Part shown: in pieces, positions 9,474-23,100 of the stretch
How the letters are laid out: every line of letters starts with the position of its first letter
Position numbering within the stretch: position 1 is the first letter of the stretch
NCBI GenBank assembly: GCA_023634235.1
Contig: JAMKCF010000020.1
Location: 5,890,001-5,954,000 of the forward strand
Source: Pisaster brevispinus
Taxonomy: Eukaryota; Echinodermata; Asteroidea; Forcipulatida; Asteriidae
Length of the DNA: 64,000 nt
Direction of reading: 5' to 3'
The notes under the pieces: generated by a model
Database searches by the model: none
The model's input: only the letters and a program-made list of their open reading frames with translations
What the model was told of the DNA's origin: nothing
Program-made: the position numbers and the translations under genes

Positions 9474-9840
9474 CAGCTCACTTTTCGTAATGTGCATTTT
9501 GTGGAACTTACAATACGCTACACGTTGATCTACGTGGCCTGTCCTTTTACAGGAATTAAAATGGTTCACTTTTGCGTGGAAATCACTTTCCTATCGACAA
9601 CAATTGCTGTACTACAAACTGAAGAATCTGCGAAGAGATGACTAAGAAAACAAAACATGAATTGAGAATAAAAGACTCGTAAAAATAATGACAAATGGGC
9701 CTATAGGCTAGGCCTAGGCCTAGACTCTAACATTGTGCAATAAATGTTTTCCCTGAATCAAGCCAGTTATGAAAGGTACAAAATAAATGGATGGTTTGCA
9801 TTAGTTTATAGGTTTGTTGGTGTGTTCATTTAAACAGTAT

Positions 9841-9923
9841 GTTTGTTTGTTTGTTTGTTTGTTTGTTTGTTTGTTGGGGTGTTGGGGTGTTTGTTTGTTT
9901 GTTTGTTTGTTTGTTTGTTTGTG
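9841..9923 (+). repeat. (GTTT)n microsatellite
   Basis: The tract is GTTT repeats, interrupted once by two GTTGGG blocks. Confidence 0.95.
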
Positions 9924-10099
9924 TTATTGCTCATTTTCCGAAATCATCGAAATCGCTAGTCTAAAAACGACAGACGTAACACTTTGGTGGACATCTCTAG
10001 ATTCTCATTTAACGCCGATTTAACAATGGCTTTAAAAAAAGACTTATAAGTCAAATATAATGTATTGCCACTGCAAACACAAGTTGCTTTCAAACAAGT

Positions 10100-10570
10100 A
10101 TTTTGCAAACCTTGTTTTTCGCACTTAAAATGTTTAGCAAACCAATCGTTCTAATGAAGTCTATATTTAGCAAAGTTTTTATTTGTATTTTTTTATGATC
10201 AGCAAACCCTTATTAAAAATCATTATTTATAAGCCAGTGTGTTACGCAATGTCTAGCAAACCATGTTTTTTTAATTTAAAAGTCTAAACTAAGCAAACCT
10301 TCTTTTTTTTTGCTAGAACATTTTTTGCAAAACTTGTTGCATGTTGTATGTGAAAACAATGAGGGCGCTATTTTAGCAGCGTAGACCCTACTGCAAGTTA
10401 TGTGACGTACTATGCATAGAACAAGGTATGCTATAAAAAAGGAAGGATTGATATATATATAGGCATAGACGTTAGAAGAAGAAAAAACGAGGTTTGCAAA
10501 ACATATACTTACGAAGAACAAGGTTTGCGAGATATATTTGCAAATCATAAATCACCAAGAACGTTGTTTG
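10100..10570. repeat. Degenerate GCAAACC repeats, inverted across the region
   Basis: The words AGCAAACC/TGCAAACC recur irregularly at about 10105, 10135, 10200, 10254 and 10292. The complement GGTTTGC appears at about 10489 and 10521. The spacing is uneven, so this is an old, decayed array or foldback. Confidence 0.4.
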
Positions 10571-10595
10571 CTTAAAATATGCTTTGACTTGGTTA

Positions 10596-10876
10596 AATCA
10601 ATCCCCAGAAATATAAATCACTCCCCAGAATATATCAAACCCCAAAAATTCATAAATCCCCAGAATATATCAATCCCAAAAATATATAAATCCCCAGAAA
10701 TTAATAAATCCCCAGAAATATAAATCAATCCCCAGAAATTCATAAATCCCGGAAATATATTTCCGGGATTGATATAATTTCTTGGAATTGAAATATTTCT
10801 GGGAATTGAAATATTTCTGGGGATTGATATATTTCTGGGATTGATATATTTCTGGGGATTGATTTATTTCTGGCAA
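10596..10876. repeat. Two facing ~18-bp minisatellite arrays around a palindrome
   Basis: The left half has about nine variants of AATCCCCAGAAATATA at 16-20 bp spacing. The right half has about six units of the complement (ATTGATATATTTCTGGGG type). They meet at a perfect 26-bp palindrome, 10745-10770, centred on GGAAATATATTTCC. Open frames on both strands here are products of the repeat. Confidence 0.9.
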
Positions 10877-12390
10877 TCTCTTTATTTTTGAAGTTGTCTT
10901 TTTTGGCCCAATGGCCGCCCATACATTCGCCTGATTGAAGCCCCGTAAGAAAAGCACACGTCTTCTACAAATATGACGGAGCGTAAGCCCAAGCCAAAGT
11001 CACACGCCCTTACATTAATTACGGAAAACAACTTAAACAAGGTTTTAAGCTTGCATGAAATACAGGAGGTGAAAGGGCCTTTCCCTGTTCCAAAATGTGC
11101 CCCGGGATTACGCCCAAATAGCGACGAAACATCGAAGAGTATAAGCATTATTTCTCAATTCTTAAAGTACCGGTAGGCCTACATTAAAATTTGAAATGTA
11201 ACCTTCCCAGCTTACAATTTAACGTTCTCACAGCGTTTTAATGAAGTCGGTTCAAGTTGTGTAAGTAACGTTATTAAAATGTAACCTTTGTCGACCCCTT
11301 TACGTCCTCCGAACGTTTAGGACGCAATGTAACAACCACGTCGTTGGTACGTGTATAAAGATGTTTCCAATGAACTTATGACAATTGACATACATTTGTG
11401 CCCGAGTGTGTTTGTTTGGTTGAAGCAAAGAAACTTTGTTCGATTTCCCTTATGATGAACGTTGGCTCAACGTTGACACAACGTCAGCCCGATCTTATGT
11501 TATTGTTATGCCATAATATATAATAGTTTCATTATTATTAACCGATATGTCAACATGATAAATTAATCACTTTCAATAATGCACCTGTATACTATACATC
11601 ATACAGCATGTACTATTTACTATACCGGCCAATTCTTGACTTTGGCAGTCCAGTGGGTGTACATTATTGTTAGTATAAGTTTTCTATTTTATTCCTCGCC
11701 CCAACCAATCAACTGTTGCTTATTTTGATTACCACAAAGAGATGACTCATAATTATTGTGCAAAATCATCAAGCCATTGAAATCACTCAACCCGATGAGA
11801 AGAACAGTACTTAGGGGTGTTGCATTGGTACGAGCGACGTAGGCCTATTACATTGTGTTGCAAATGAAACTGATTACTGGGTGTCAACTGATTTTTGTTC
11901 CAGATAAGAGCTTGCTATGTACCCTAGACATAGTTATGATGCTGTGTGCCGACTCGCCATATATTTTCAGAAAACTTCACAAAAGAGTCACGATTTGGCC
12001 ATGGTTTGAAATGAACTCCACAAAAAGGACCTCGATTTGGCCATGGTTTGGCCTGCCCTTCTTAAGCAGCAGGTTTTTACAGACATATTTTGGTCCTTCG
12101 AAACAAGTTGGAACATTTTATTAAGTACAAGGGCTAACCTACACATGTACAACTTAGATAGACTTCAGTAGACCTTTTATTGCTATTTAATAAAAGTTTC
12201 TGCTGGTTATTATTTCTGAGGGTGAAACAAATCAGAAGTCAATTTAAAGTAGGAACAAATAGAATGCCTGTTTTTTTTAATAGTGATGTACCGCGCAGTT
12301 CCAGAATGTCATCTACTTGTTCCTGTTTGTCAAACTAAAATTAAATACACATCACACATTTTGCCATTTGAGAAATTGTTAGATTAATGG
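10877..12390. other. Non-coding, no supported gene
   Basis: AT-rich DNA with AACGTT-containing words near 11220-11490. There is an imperfect ~40-bp tandem duplication at about 11985-12060 sharing CGATTTGGCCATGGTTTG. No exon or RNA gene can be supported. It may be intergenic between the two minus-strand genes. Confidence 0.4.
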
Positions 12391-15300
12391 ATGCAAATCT
12401 TTATTTCCAAGCGCAAGAAGTTGTGTACATTTACAATAATAGAGGACCAAAAACTTATTTTATCTTTTGTTATAAAAATGATCAAGTACACAGTTATGTC
12501 AATGGCATGATGCGCGCTGACTAATGTATATACAGTACAAAGCTAATATTAGGATGCTGTGTATAAAGTAAGCAGACGTTTTGAAGGTGATCGGCAGCAA
12601 ATGTATATGCAAATAATCAGCTAATAACTAAATGACTTATAGATGTCAACAATGAATCCACACCACACAACAATCCTCAGCAGTGAGGTAATAATGTGCA
12701 CAACAGAAGAATGACGGGCCTACAGTTAGTCAACTTGGCTGCATTTTTACTACTTGTTAAGATTTACAGTGGCCACTCATTTCCACCTCTTGAGACAATT
12801 GTTCAAATACAGTGTACGTGAATGTTGAATAACTTCTCCAATGTTCATCCATTATCAACTATTGTTGTTGTCTGTTTTGGTTTTAAAATCTTTAAAAAAT
12901 GATTTCATATCCCCACCCCCCTCCAAAAATTTATCTGGTAGTCAGAAAACCAAGGTGGCTCCCTGGCAAGGTACCAACCAATGGTTACAAACCTAGATGG
13001 CAAAAACGTCACATTAGGTAAATGGCATGGTGGCTTTGCAAAACATACTCGTACTAGACGGGGTCACTGTGTAAGGATGATGCCAATTCCAACTGAACCA
13101 AACATGCTTTAAATTATTAATACCATTTAACAAAAATATTGACCTGCCAATATTGACCTGCCATGGTGTCGTGTGGACTGCAAATGAATTGGGTTTACTT
13201 CATGTTTCTTTCTAATACTAGTAAATATACCTGTTTTTAAGCGTAAAAGTAATTACTTATTTAAAACCACTATGAAAACTTATTTTAAAAAACCATACTG
13301 CTCAAACAACATCAAAATACTTTCTAGATGAAATTGACAGTGTTATGTACATAATTCTATGTTCCCTGCAAGTAACTCCTTTGACCTGTTTATTATGTAA
13401 CAAAAAATAATAAATGAAAATATAGAAAAGCTGCCTGATAAATCATTCCATTTGAGCAAGCTTGTTGATGTCTTAAACTGGATTGTTTCATTACCCACAA
13501 TTAGTTATTTGTTAACATCAAAACTGCAGTATCTCCAGCTGAAAGAGAGCCTGAACAAAACACGGAAAACCTATTAATTACAAATATGTCATAATTATCA
13601 ACTACTTCTTAAATATTAATCAGCCGAGGGGAACAAATATTCTACATAAATGGTTAAATATGAATATCCAAGTGAAACTTACAAACTCTTTATTAATTAA
13701 ACAATACTGTTTTTTGTTTTAACTTCACAATCTGAATTATTTCATAAGGTGCAAGTTTACTACTTGGAACAGCAAAGACACTAGCCTGGTATAGTCCACC
13801 GCATTGTATATCACATGTAAACCAGTTTAACCTCTTTGGTTACAGGGCTAGTTAGTAGTTTCTCCTTTAACATGGGACTCAATTTAGTCATTAAAAAATA
13901 CACAGTTATATCTAAGCAAAGCATAAAACTATATAAAGAATGTTAGTATTACATAAGTATAGCCCTACAGTTGTCTATTTCATATTATGGTAAACTGTAC
14001 AAAGCCAGACTGCTAGAATAGATTGATGAGTAACCCAATATATATTGACCATATTTAACAGTAGCTTTAAAACTAGGTTGAATTATTTGGAAGTATCAAA
14101 CTTTTCTGTTTTCCTTCACAGTTGAAATAGAGTTAATAGACTTTAAAGGGTATGATCACTGTCCAGCCACAATAATGACCATTGTAACTTGATTACAGCT
14201 TATTACATGTCATGATCATTCATTTAGCTGTTAACAATATAATGCACCCATTTTCCGGGACCGTCTAGAAAGTAAGGTGGGCAGAACATGGAAGAATTGA
14301 CAGTCTAAATGCAACTACCATGACAAAAAATAAACACATCTTGATGTAAAAATGCAGACTATTTGGCACCACGATTGTTTGCAGAGACCAGACAATGAGA
14401 AATTTCAAGGAACGTTTTTTAACGTTATTAATAATGAAGCTTTTATACAAATCCTCATCAGGCACTGTTTATTTATTCTTGAGGGCTGACTGCCAAACTG
14501 GAGGCTAAGGTTTCATTTGTGTTGTAGAGCTATGCCAGTTTCACTGGTTCTCTCCTTCAGACAGTGATTATTCAAACCAGTTACAAATACCTGGGAATTT
14601 TTTTCAAGGTCCAATAAACATGACCCTAGTAGGAACTAACAACCAATAGTACACAAGTGTCTGTGAATTCATGTTTAACAATAATGATGTAAATGATGCC
14701 AACTTTCCTGGTTTGTCTGTTCTACAAGGTATTCAACCGACAGACATGAACACCAGAGGCTTCAGAAAATGGCCTTTCTGGTTCCCTTCACTGAACATGA
14801 ATCCTTCAACTCACTGATCAAAGCACCAGGGATCCTTGTATCAACTCTGGTATGCTTTTTAGATTTGACAGCCCACAATTAATAATACACGTTTATTCAT
14901 AGACAGTCTTGACACACGGCTTAAAAATGCCAGACAGAACTTATGACTGTGTTGAAGCTAATGCAAAAAAAGCCCTATAAATCTGTGATAACAATTATAT
15001 TCCGTATCAAATTGCTGGATGTATACTAGTGGAAGGGCAGGGAGAAAAGGTCACCTTTTAGGTTGGTAATCAGCCCCTAAGTTTATTCAAGAAGTTGGAC
15101 GCATACAGTGATAATACTTACAGTCACACACACACTCTCTAACTACATGTACATCATTAACAGTCAGTTTATGACAAGCTAGTCCTGGACCCTCCTCCTG
15201 ACTGATCATTCAACATGATCTACTCTCACAAAATATCAAAACTCTTGAGTAAAGACATCAACTTTGTATTCCAATTGTCAGTCAAAGAAGATGAGTGAAG

Positions 15301-16097
15301 GTGGCAAGCTAAAACTGTGAGCCCCTCATGAGTTACACATTAGTCTCCACAAGGCCATGTCTGCTCAAGACATTTTAAGACTTTGTTGGCTTTTTGTGTG
15401 AGAAGGTAAAGTATGGTAAATGGACCATGGACTACTTAGAGAGAACACACAGCTCACAAGGTTTGAATGGTCAGTCAACTAGCCTGCAAATGGTACCCAA
15501 AGTAGGAGGGCTCAATTGAGGTCAATATCAAACTCATACCAAATTTAAGTAAAAAATAAGTAGTTAAATAAAACCAAAATAAATCTAAAAAATTACTATT
15601 AATTTCACAAAAATATAGCCAACCTGTTTTAGTAAGCCAGACTGACATTTGATCTCCCCCAATGCTATGCCCAGCCCTTACAAACTTAATGATGTAAAAC
15701 ATTTAGACAAGTGTTGAAAAATTATTGCCCTTGGAAAATTAGGAATTCTGTCTGACAGACTTCTTAAAATGAGGAAAAAGGTTTTCAGAAATTGTTAAAA
15801 AAAATCTCAAGACAGCATACTATGTTTAAAGAATTAAAGGTTCTTAATATTCTGCAAAATTTATTGAAACTGTTCAGTAAGTGACACACAACATACAGAC
15901 CTTATGCAAGTTCATCAGAGACAATAAGATTGTTGTAAACAATATTGGAACACTCTAAACAATTGGAACACAACTGAAGTATGTGTAGCTGATCACAAAC
16001 TGATTTGCATGGGCTGGGGTGATGACATCACATGCATAAGGTCTATACCGTGATGTAGGCAGTAGATACCAGATGGCTTATCATTGAAAGGTGTAGT

Positions 16098-16150
16098 ATA
16101 ATATATTTATATGTATATATATTTGGATATATATACATATATATATAAAT
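16098..16150. repeat. AT-rich palindromic microsatellite
   Basis: TATATA-rich sequence reads similarly on both strands around a TTTGG interruption. Confidence 0.7.
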
Positions 16151-16484
16151 TTACGTAGTTCAACACTGCGGCGAAAAATGCTACATAATTTTCATTACAT
16201 CTTTTAATTGTTAATACAAAAATTGACTTATCTTAGGTCCGACTACTCTATTAATAATCTACATTTACAATGAATATGTCAAACTGTCCAAATCCTTTCT
16301 GGTCATCACACGACTTCTTAAAAAAAATAATAATAATAAATAAATTAAAAATCATTGATGCTTTTCATTGGCCCAGCCAGCAACTGAAAAGATTTGTTAG
16401 TTATTTATTTAACCATCTACTACACATGATAATTTTAAACCATGAAAAGAAAGACAACCAACAAAATAAAAATAACAAAACAAG

Positions 16485-16540
16485 ACAGAAAGAAGGGGGA
16501 AAAAAAGGAGAGAGAAAGAAAAATGGGGGGGGGGGAGGCT
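16485..16540 (+). repeat. Polypurine tract with G run
   Basis: Nearly pure A/G sequence ends in a run of ten G residues. On the syndecan transcript it would be a pyrimidine-rich stretch. Confidence 0.7.
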
Positions 16541-17032
16541 AGATCTAGGAATAGAAAAACACATACTATTAGAAATATTTCACCAGCAAAGTTTTAACAA
16601 AATCATAGTCATGTCTCACATTTCCCAACCTCTTGTTAAACACAACCTAAGACCCACATTCAGACCCAAACCCAACACTTTCACCCTCTTCTCTTCCATT
16701 TTCAATTATCCCATAAAAAAGCACCACATTCAATCAGTAATTCAGGGCAAACAAAATCTAAGATTGAATGAGACAAAAACACATTTCCCCCAGCTACATG
16801 TACATTTTTTGTAATTTACGGCAGTTTTTGTACAAAACACCATATGTTTCACAGCCCAGCAACCGTTTTTAAAAACATAAATTGGGGCCAGCACCATAGC
16901 AGAAAAAAGCAAACAATGTCAACCCCTCATCAAAAAATAAATTCCTTCATAAATAAAGACATAAATGAAGAAGGAAACTGAAGAAAAAGAAAGCAAACAG
17001 AGCTGTAAAGACTGGTGCTTTTAGTTTGGACT

Positions 17033-17199
17033 CTATGCATAGAACTCCTTGGTGTCTTTCCAGTAGGCCGTGGGATCCTTGACTTTGTGAGGCTCATCCA
17101 GTGAATAACTTCCCTCATCCTTCTTCTTAACGCGGTAGATGAGGAACATCGTGATGAGGACGATAGTGATCAATGTCAAGACCACAGCACCAACCAAAG
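17033..17199 (-). CDS. SDC: Syndecan exon 7: transmembrane helix and cytoplasmic tail
   Basis: The acceptor is TTTCTTCTGTTCAG. The first two bases complete Ala292, followed by 54 residues and a TAG at 17035-17033. A long Leu/Val/Ile/Thr membrane helix (LVGAVVLTLITIVLIT then MFLIY) is followed by the invariant C1 motif RVKKKDEGSY, a variable region (SLDEPHKVKDPTAYWKDTK) and the C2 motif EFYA at the C terminus. These are diagnostic of syndecans. The helix lacks the usual GxxxG-type dimer motif of vertebrate syndecans in plain form. The frame also runs upstream into the intron, but the acceptor defines the exon. Confidence 0.96.
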
Positions 17200-20100
17200 C
17201 TGAACAGAAGAAACAGCAGGGTGGGTATTCAGTCAGCAGTGATGTAAATAAAGTTACTTTCATAAGTCTTGTCTTATCTTACGAAATTCTTCTTACGAAT
17301 TCTGGCTACAAACTTATCTTAAATGTCTGCCACTTTATCATAAGTCTCAATATTCAACTGTTGGACTTTGATCAAACTGATTGGCCTGGTATCATGCTAA
17401 TGGGCAGTTTGATTTTACAGCAATGAATAAAACAGACTTGGTTGTGGTTTTAAATAACACAAATAGCCTCAGAAATGTTTGCAGATTTTGAATGAAGACA
17501 TATTTGATGGCAAGTGATAAGGTTTAATGAGTTTGGTAATACTGCGTGGAGTGTGGGCAACAAACAGGGTTGAGATTAGGATGAGTCTCAAGAAGGTATA
17601 AGAGGAAACATCTAAAAATGGGGTTTAGGCAAAAAGAAGTAAACGGGTGTAGACAGGGATGGGTTGTACAAAAGATTTAGTGGTATGGCAGTGGCATAGA
17701 TTCAAAGAAGAATTTGTATAAGAAAATGTGTTGTTTGAAAGGGTTGAGTTTGTGTTTATACCAGAGCTTCCAACATTTGCATCTTGCAATCAGGAAGATT
17801 TTGTACAACAATCAGGGAGATATTTAGAATTCCATTCAACATAGTAGGGACAAAGGTTTCCATAATCAGAGAGATCCTCAAATTTGTTCCTCAGAACATG
17901 GAAAGATTGGTTGATTATCAGGGAACTTTCTGCAGAATCAGGGAGAGTTGGCAGCTCTGTTTTTCACTAAACAGAGGTGTCAGACAAGAAACAATACTGG
18001 GTACTAAACAGGGTTGGATGAGGGGTAAAGGGATGGGGCTAAAATCACTCACCTGCTAAGAGTACTGGACTACCAAGAACCATTTGAAAGAAGTCCTGTT
18101 TCTCTTTCTTATCTTTGACCTCCAGTTTGTTGTTGTGTACATTGTTACCAATCCCATTGGACATGGTGGTGCTCTTGGATGGCTTCATTGGGGGTGATGT
18201 ATCAAAGAATATTTCATTGTCACTTAGGCCGTTGTTATCAGGAGATATTGATGTGGGCATCATGTCAGGGGTGGGCTCAGACTTCTGTTACATCAAAAGA
18301 GAATCAGTGTTAGTTTTTAGGGAATATTTTCACTTCAAAAAAAATGGTAATCGTTCTTACTTGGTGTACAGTAATTTGTCAGGCATGATCTTTGAACCTA
18401 GAACATGGATCAATTACAAGTGTTGGTTTCCATGCATGTATTGGTCTACATTTAGCTAACATCATGGTCGTCTACAAGTAATAAACCATGCTTGATGAGC
18501 AAATGTCTAAGTATAGTGCATTTCTTTCAACAAAGAAAGACAAATACTTGTATAAACGGCAATTTACACAAACATTTACAACCAATACTAGACAGAAAAT
18601 TCTGTGGAAACCCATCAAGGTGTTCAGGTTTCCGGAAATGAAAGTGTCAGTAAGCATAGAGATTTTGTTTTCTTAGTTTGGGGACACAAATCTTATACTT
18701 ATACTATACTGTCCACAGGCATATCTTTATTTGACGTTAAGATTCAAATCATTAAAATGTAAATTGACACTTGGATTATATCACCATTATGGCATTGCTC
18801 AGGAGCATTCAATCAATTTTAAATATGTGGTAAGTTTTAAATGAATTCAATATAGCAACTTGTTTTCCAGAAAGCTCTTTCCAGAAAGCTCTAATGACTT
18901 AGTTTATTTGAATAGGTCTCAATCACACATTATTTCATGTGCAGCAACCAAAAAGAAATTCCTAATCATGTGGGCTGTAGACCCCAAAATAAGCCATTTG
19001 AATATTATATGCGTTTAACTTCTGGCTTGGACTGGAAAAAGAGGTCAAATTCAGTTTATGTAATTACAAATGATTGTAATTTGAGATGGAATTACAAATG
19101 TTTGTAATTTGAGACCATTCCCGATATTCTGAAAACATTTTCAGTAAACCACATTTCCGAATCTGTTCTCTTTACTACACACAGTGATAATGACTATGAT
19201 TCCTGAGTATAGAATCAGTATAGCATGATGATCAATACTTACATTAGGTTTGTTATTGCCTGGTTTCTTTGAGGGCCTCTCAGTCGCAACATCAACATCT
19301 TCTGTGGGAGTAATGTAGTATAAGAAGTGACAGTTATACATGTTAACTCTATGGAGAAGTGTCAGATACGTGTACTATGTTGGTATTTGCAACTGAGTGT
19401 GTGGCAAGGACTTGACATTGAAATCCTCCACTTGAAACATACACACAGTCAAATACATGTCCATTATACATTTCTTAATAAGATACTGTACTGCTATGTC
19501 TGTGCTAAAACGCTGTATTGACCTAAAATAGCCTTCATGTCATGTATCAATGAGTGCATGTGAACCCTAACGTGTTAAACTGTTGAATGTTGAACTATGA
19601 CAGATGCACACAACACCATGGCATGGAGTTACAAGGTTTCCATAGAGCTACTCTTGTGTGTCATACTACGTTTCTCAGTGACTAGCCAGCAGGACCAGTT
19701 AGCTTATCATTTCACTAGTCCGCCAGCTTTTTCACTAGTCCATATTTCAAATGAAATGCTTTTCCACACTGAACTAGCCAGCTGGACCACTTGGAGTCAA
19801 GTTTGACTGGTCCTCTGGTGTTTTAACTGGCATTTGACCTGCGGACCACTGTTAAGGGAGAATGCTGGCTAATGCAATGATATTATAGCTAGGGGTGAGA
19901 GTTGAGAGAGAGTGTTACCTGAGCCAGTTGGTACCACCCTGATGCTTTTCTTGTCCACAGTTAGAGACATAGTGCTGTCACCCAAAGTGCTTCCAGCCAG
20001 GCTGCTTTTGATAGCACTCTCTACATCTGATGCATCCGCAGTTGTGTCCTCACTAAACGTAATCTCTGTTTTGACGACAAGACTCCCAGCAGTGATGGAG

Positions 20101-23100
20101 ACACCAACACACTCCTCTGCTTGGCTGGTTAGTTCATTCGTTTGCAAGGATGCCATGATCTAAGCAGGAGGAATAAACAAGTCAGACAAATCAGTAGATT
20201 ATTAGAAGAAGAACATGGAAAGAAAAGCTGCCATGAATCACATCAATAAAATGTATTAGAAAAGCTAAATACTTGTACATGTGCTTCTTTGTTGAGACCA
20301 ATGGAGAGGTGTTATGTGGGCAAGATACATATATTCTTCATTCTGACAGAATGCGGTTGTATCCAAAATACCTTCAAGATGCCAAGCATCTACAACAGAT
20401 ACAAATCTGGATATGACAGATTCTATATATTGGGGAAAAACACCCATCAACACCAAATCCCACGCACCGCCCCCCAAAATTATTATTATTATTATTTTTT
20501 TTTTATAAAATAAATAAAATAAATAAATAAATAAAATAAAATATATTGTAATAGTAATAGAAAAAATAATATACATGTAAAACACATAAATAAATAAAAA
20601 TGTACACTAAACTAAACAATTCATGAAATGAATCAGTTTTCTAAAAAGTACACACTAGTAGCAAGGCAGATAGCTTGAAGCCATAGACTTACAACTGTAC
20701 AGACTGATTCAAACACTTCCATTGACTGCGTTGACCTTGGGTCTTCATGTTCTGGTTTAAACACTGCCTTCGTGTCACCAATCTTGTGGATTCTGATGGT
20801 GTTATCAAACATTACCTTGGCTACAACACCTTCTGAAATGAGAACAAAAATGTAGACAAATTTTTATATTTTTTTTAATGTCATTATACTTGGGGAAATT
20901 TAAATTTAACTTATTTTCACATAAAGATCAAAGTTTCAAGCTCCAAACAACAATGTAGAATATTCTTACTAAACTGCTTACTCTATACTGATAACACCAG
21001 GTTGAATAAGGTATTGATTAAACAAGGTTGAATTAGGAATCAATTAAATCAGGTAGAAATGTTTCTCAGAACAAGGATTATGCCAAATACATGTATATCC
21101 AACCAAATCCGATTATTTGACTAGTGTTAAAGTGTTAGTAAGTACCATACATAATGTATGTCTTATAAACTGTTTTTTTCTATCTCTAGGAATGAGATTC
21201 ATGATTGAAATGATCACAGGTAATGATGTCATACTGCTACAAGTAGTTAATGTTGGTAAGTGGTATGAGGCTAGTTTGTCAGCATTACAATCGCTGCAAA
21301 TTTACTGGCTTCTTAAAGAAATGAGCTCTCTCACTTCTCAGGCAAACTCTTGGTTGCCCACTGTTCACCCTAAGAGGACTGTGCACTATACAGTGAAATT
21401 GACTTGGGTGATGATTTTTGGCATCAAACTTGACATAATGGACTTCATCTGCAATTATATTGGTCATGTTCCCTTGTTGTGTGCTTCTTAACCACTTTAC
21501 AACCTTTTCTGCCAAACTTTTCCAAAATGAAATACAGTGGCCACATATAAACACCTGGAGCATCCTCTTTTGGTTCTGGTCAGTTGACCAGCTGACACAT
21601 ATATACTGTACGCCCATGGACAATCAACTGCATAGAGTGCACAGAAATGTACCTACTGTGCTATGCTTCAATTCCCCTGTCCAAAGAGGAACAAAGGGTG
21701 TTGGAATTCATGCTTAAAATCTTACTTTTCCGAGGCTATTGCATAATCCCAGATTCCAGACCTTCGTCCTTTTGTTGTACCAGAGATCAATACACTGCCA
21801 CCATTGTTATTCACTGTATTCGGCATACGGGAGGCAAGTCCGAGATACCAGCTTACCATGGCAGATTATCGGCAGTGCCTTACGGCCAAGGTTCAGCCTA
21901 TTTATGATAACACACCCCATAGTTTCTCAAAAGAGAATGGCTTTGCCTTATTTTGTCAGGGTTTCATTTACAGTATGTGACAATGATATTCTAAAAAAAT
22001 ATATATATATATATATATAATAAAAAATAATCACTCCAGAAGCTGCCCAAAATTACAGAGCACAGAGGCACATCCACAAGAAGTCTCATACTGCACTCAC
22101 AGAAATGTAAACATAGATGTACAAAAAGTACATATCATCTGTACATTAAACTTTTACGCCATTGCTATTTCTGCTGATTGAATTTGAATCAACTAGTCCT
22201 GAGCAGTATACATGTACATGATGCCTAATATGACATGTGCATTGAAGTTGAGAGTTAGTGGCAGTAGATGCCCTACATGTATCTGATATTGGTTGTTCAA
22301 GAACTTCCTCCTATATGGATTTATCATAAAGAGATGCTGAATCAGAAATATTGTCATAACAAATCTGAATGAAAATACATATTAATAACAACTGATGTAG
22401 TTCTGGTACCAATTTTGATGCTCTGAGTCTTGGTGCATAAACATGTACATCCTTTTACAACAATTTAATATTTTGATTTAACCATTTCAGTAGGGAAGTC
22501 ACACATCAGAAAAAACATAGTCTATGTACCGTTGGCACATGTTTTGTTTGGACACTCCTACTTTCAATACTAGAAAGTACAAACATAAACTGTACTGATA
22601 TGTACATGTACGAGTACATTTTTATGAACATTATGTACATGAACACACAAAACCTTTCACTTGTACTGCAGGTGGCCAAACATGCATCCCTCAGTGCCTG
22701 GCAGATAAATACATCTCCACAGACTCATAACAAAAGCTGGAATTTACAGCAAACAGGGTTCCATTGAAAGATGAGCAGAGAGGGCAGGCCTGGAATTTCA
22801 TCTTAAAGAGGGCAAGGCCATTTTCATTTTGCAAAGGGCACTTCCATTGGAAAATCTTCAAGTCTACGGGAAACTTTTGAAAGGGCACCAAGACCAAGAG
22901 CAGGGGCAACAGAGGTCATGGCCTCCGTGGCCTCTATGTAATTCTAGAGGGACTAAGCTTTTCTATCTAGAGCTTTGGGAAGTGAGGGCAAGAGAACAAG
23001 ATGGACCATGCTGGAAGTAAATATAGTACACTGGTTTGTCAATGTGTTAAGGATAGGGTGAAAGTTGGCCCACGACACTGGGAATAAAGGAAATTCATAC

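Larger units (their letters stand above)
12391..17032 (-). other. Syndecan 3' UTR and downstream region
   Basis: Syndecan ends at 17033 and this region has no other gene. Minus-strand AATAAA signals occur at 16409-16404, about 620 nt past the stop, and at 12405-12400, followed by a GT-rich stretch. Either could end the transcript. The region is AT-rich with few recognisable transposons, as in long 3' UTRs, but the true end cannot be read from sequence. It contains an AT palindromic tract (about 16098-16150) and a purine tract (about 16485-16540). Confidence 0.35.

Noticed and set aside
10538..10957. Frames with repeated NPQNISIPK/SPEI-type peptides
   Set aside because: They are translations of the facing ~18-bp minisatellite arrays and have no gene structure.
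20289..20585. Frames over the AT-rich tract in intron 3
   Set aside because: Low-complexity translations of AAAT/ATT repeats inside a well-defined intron.
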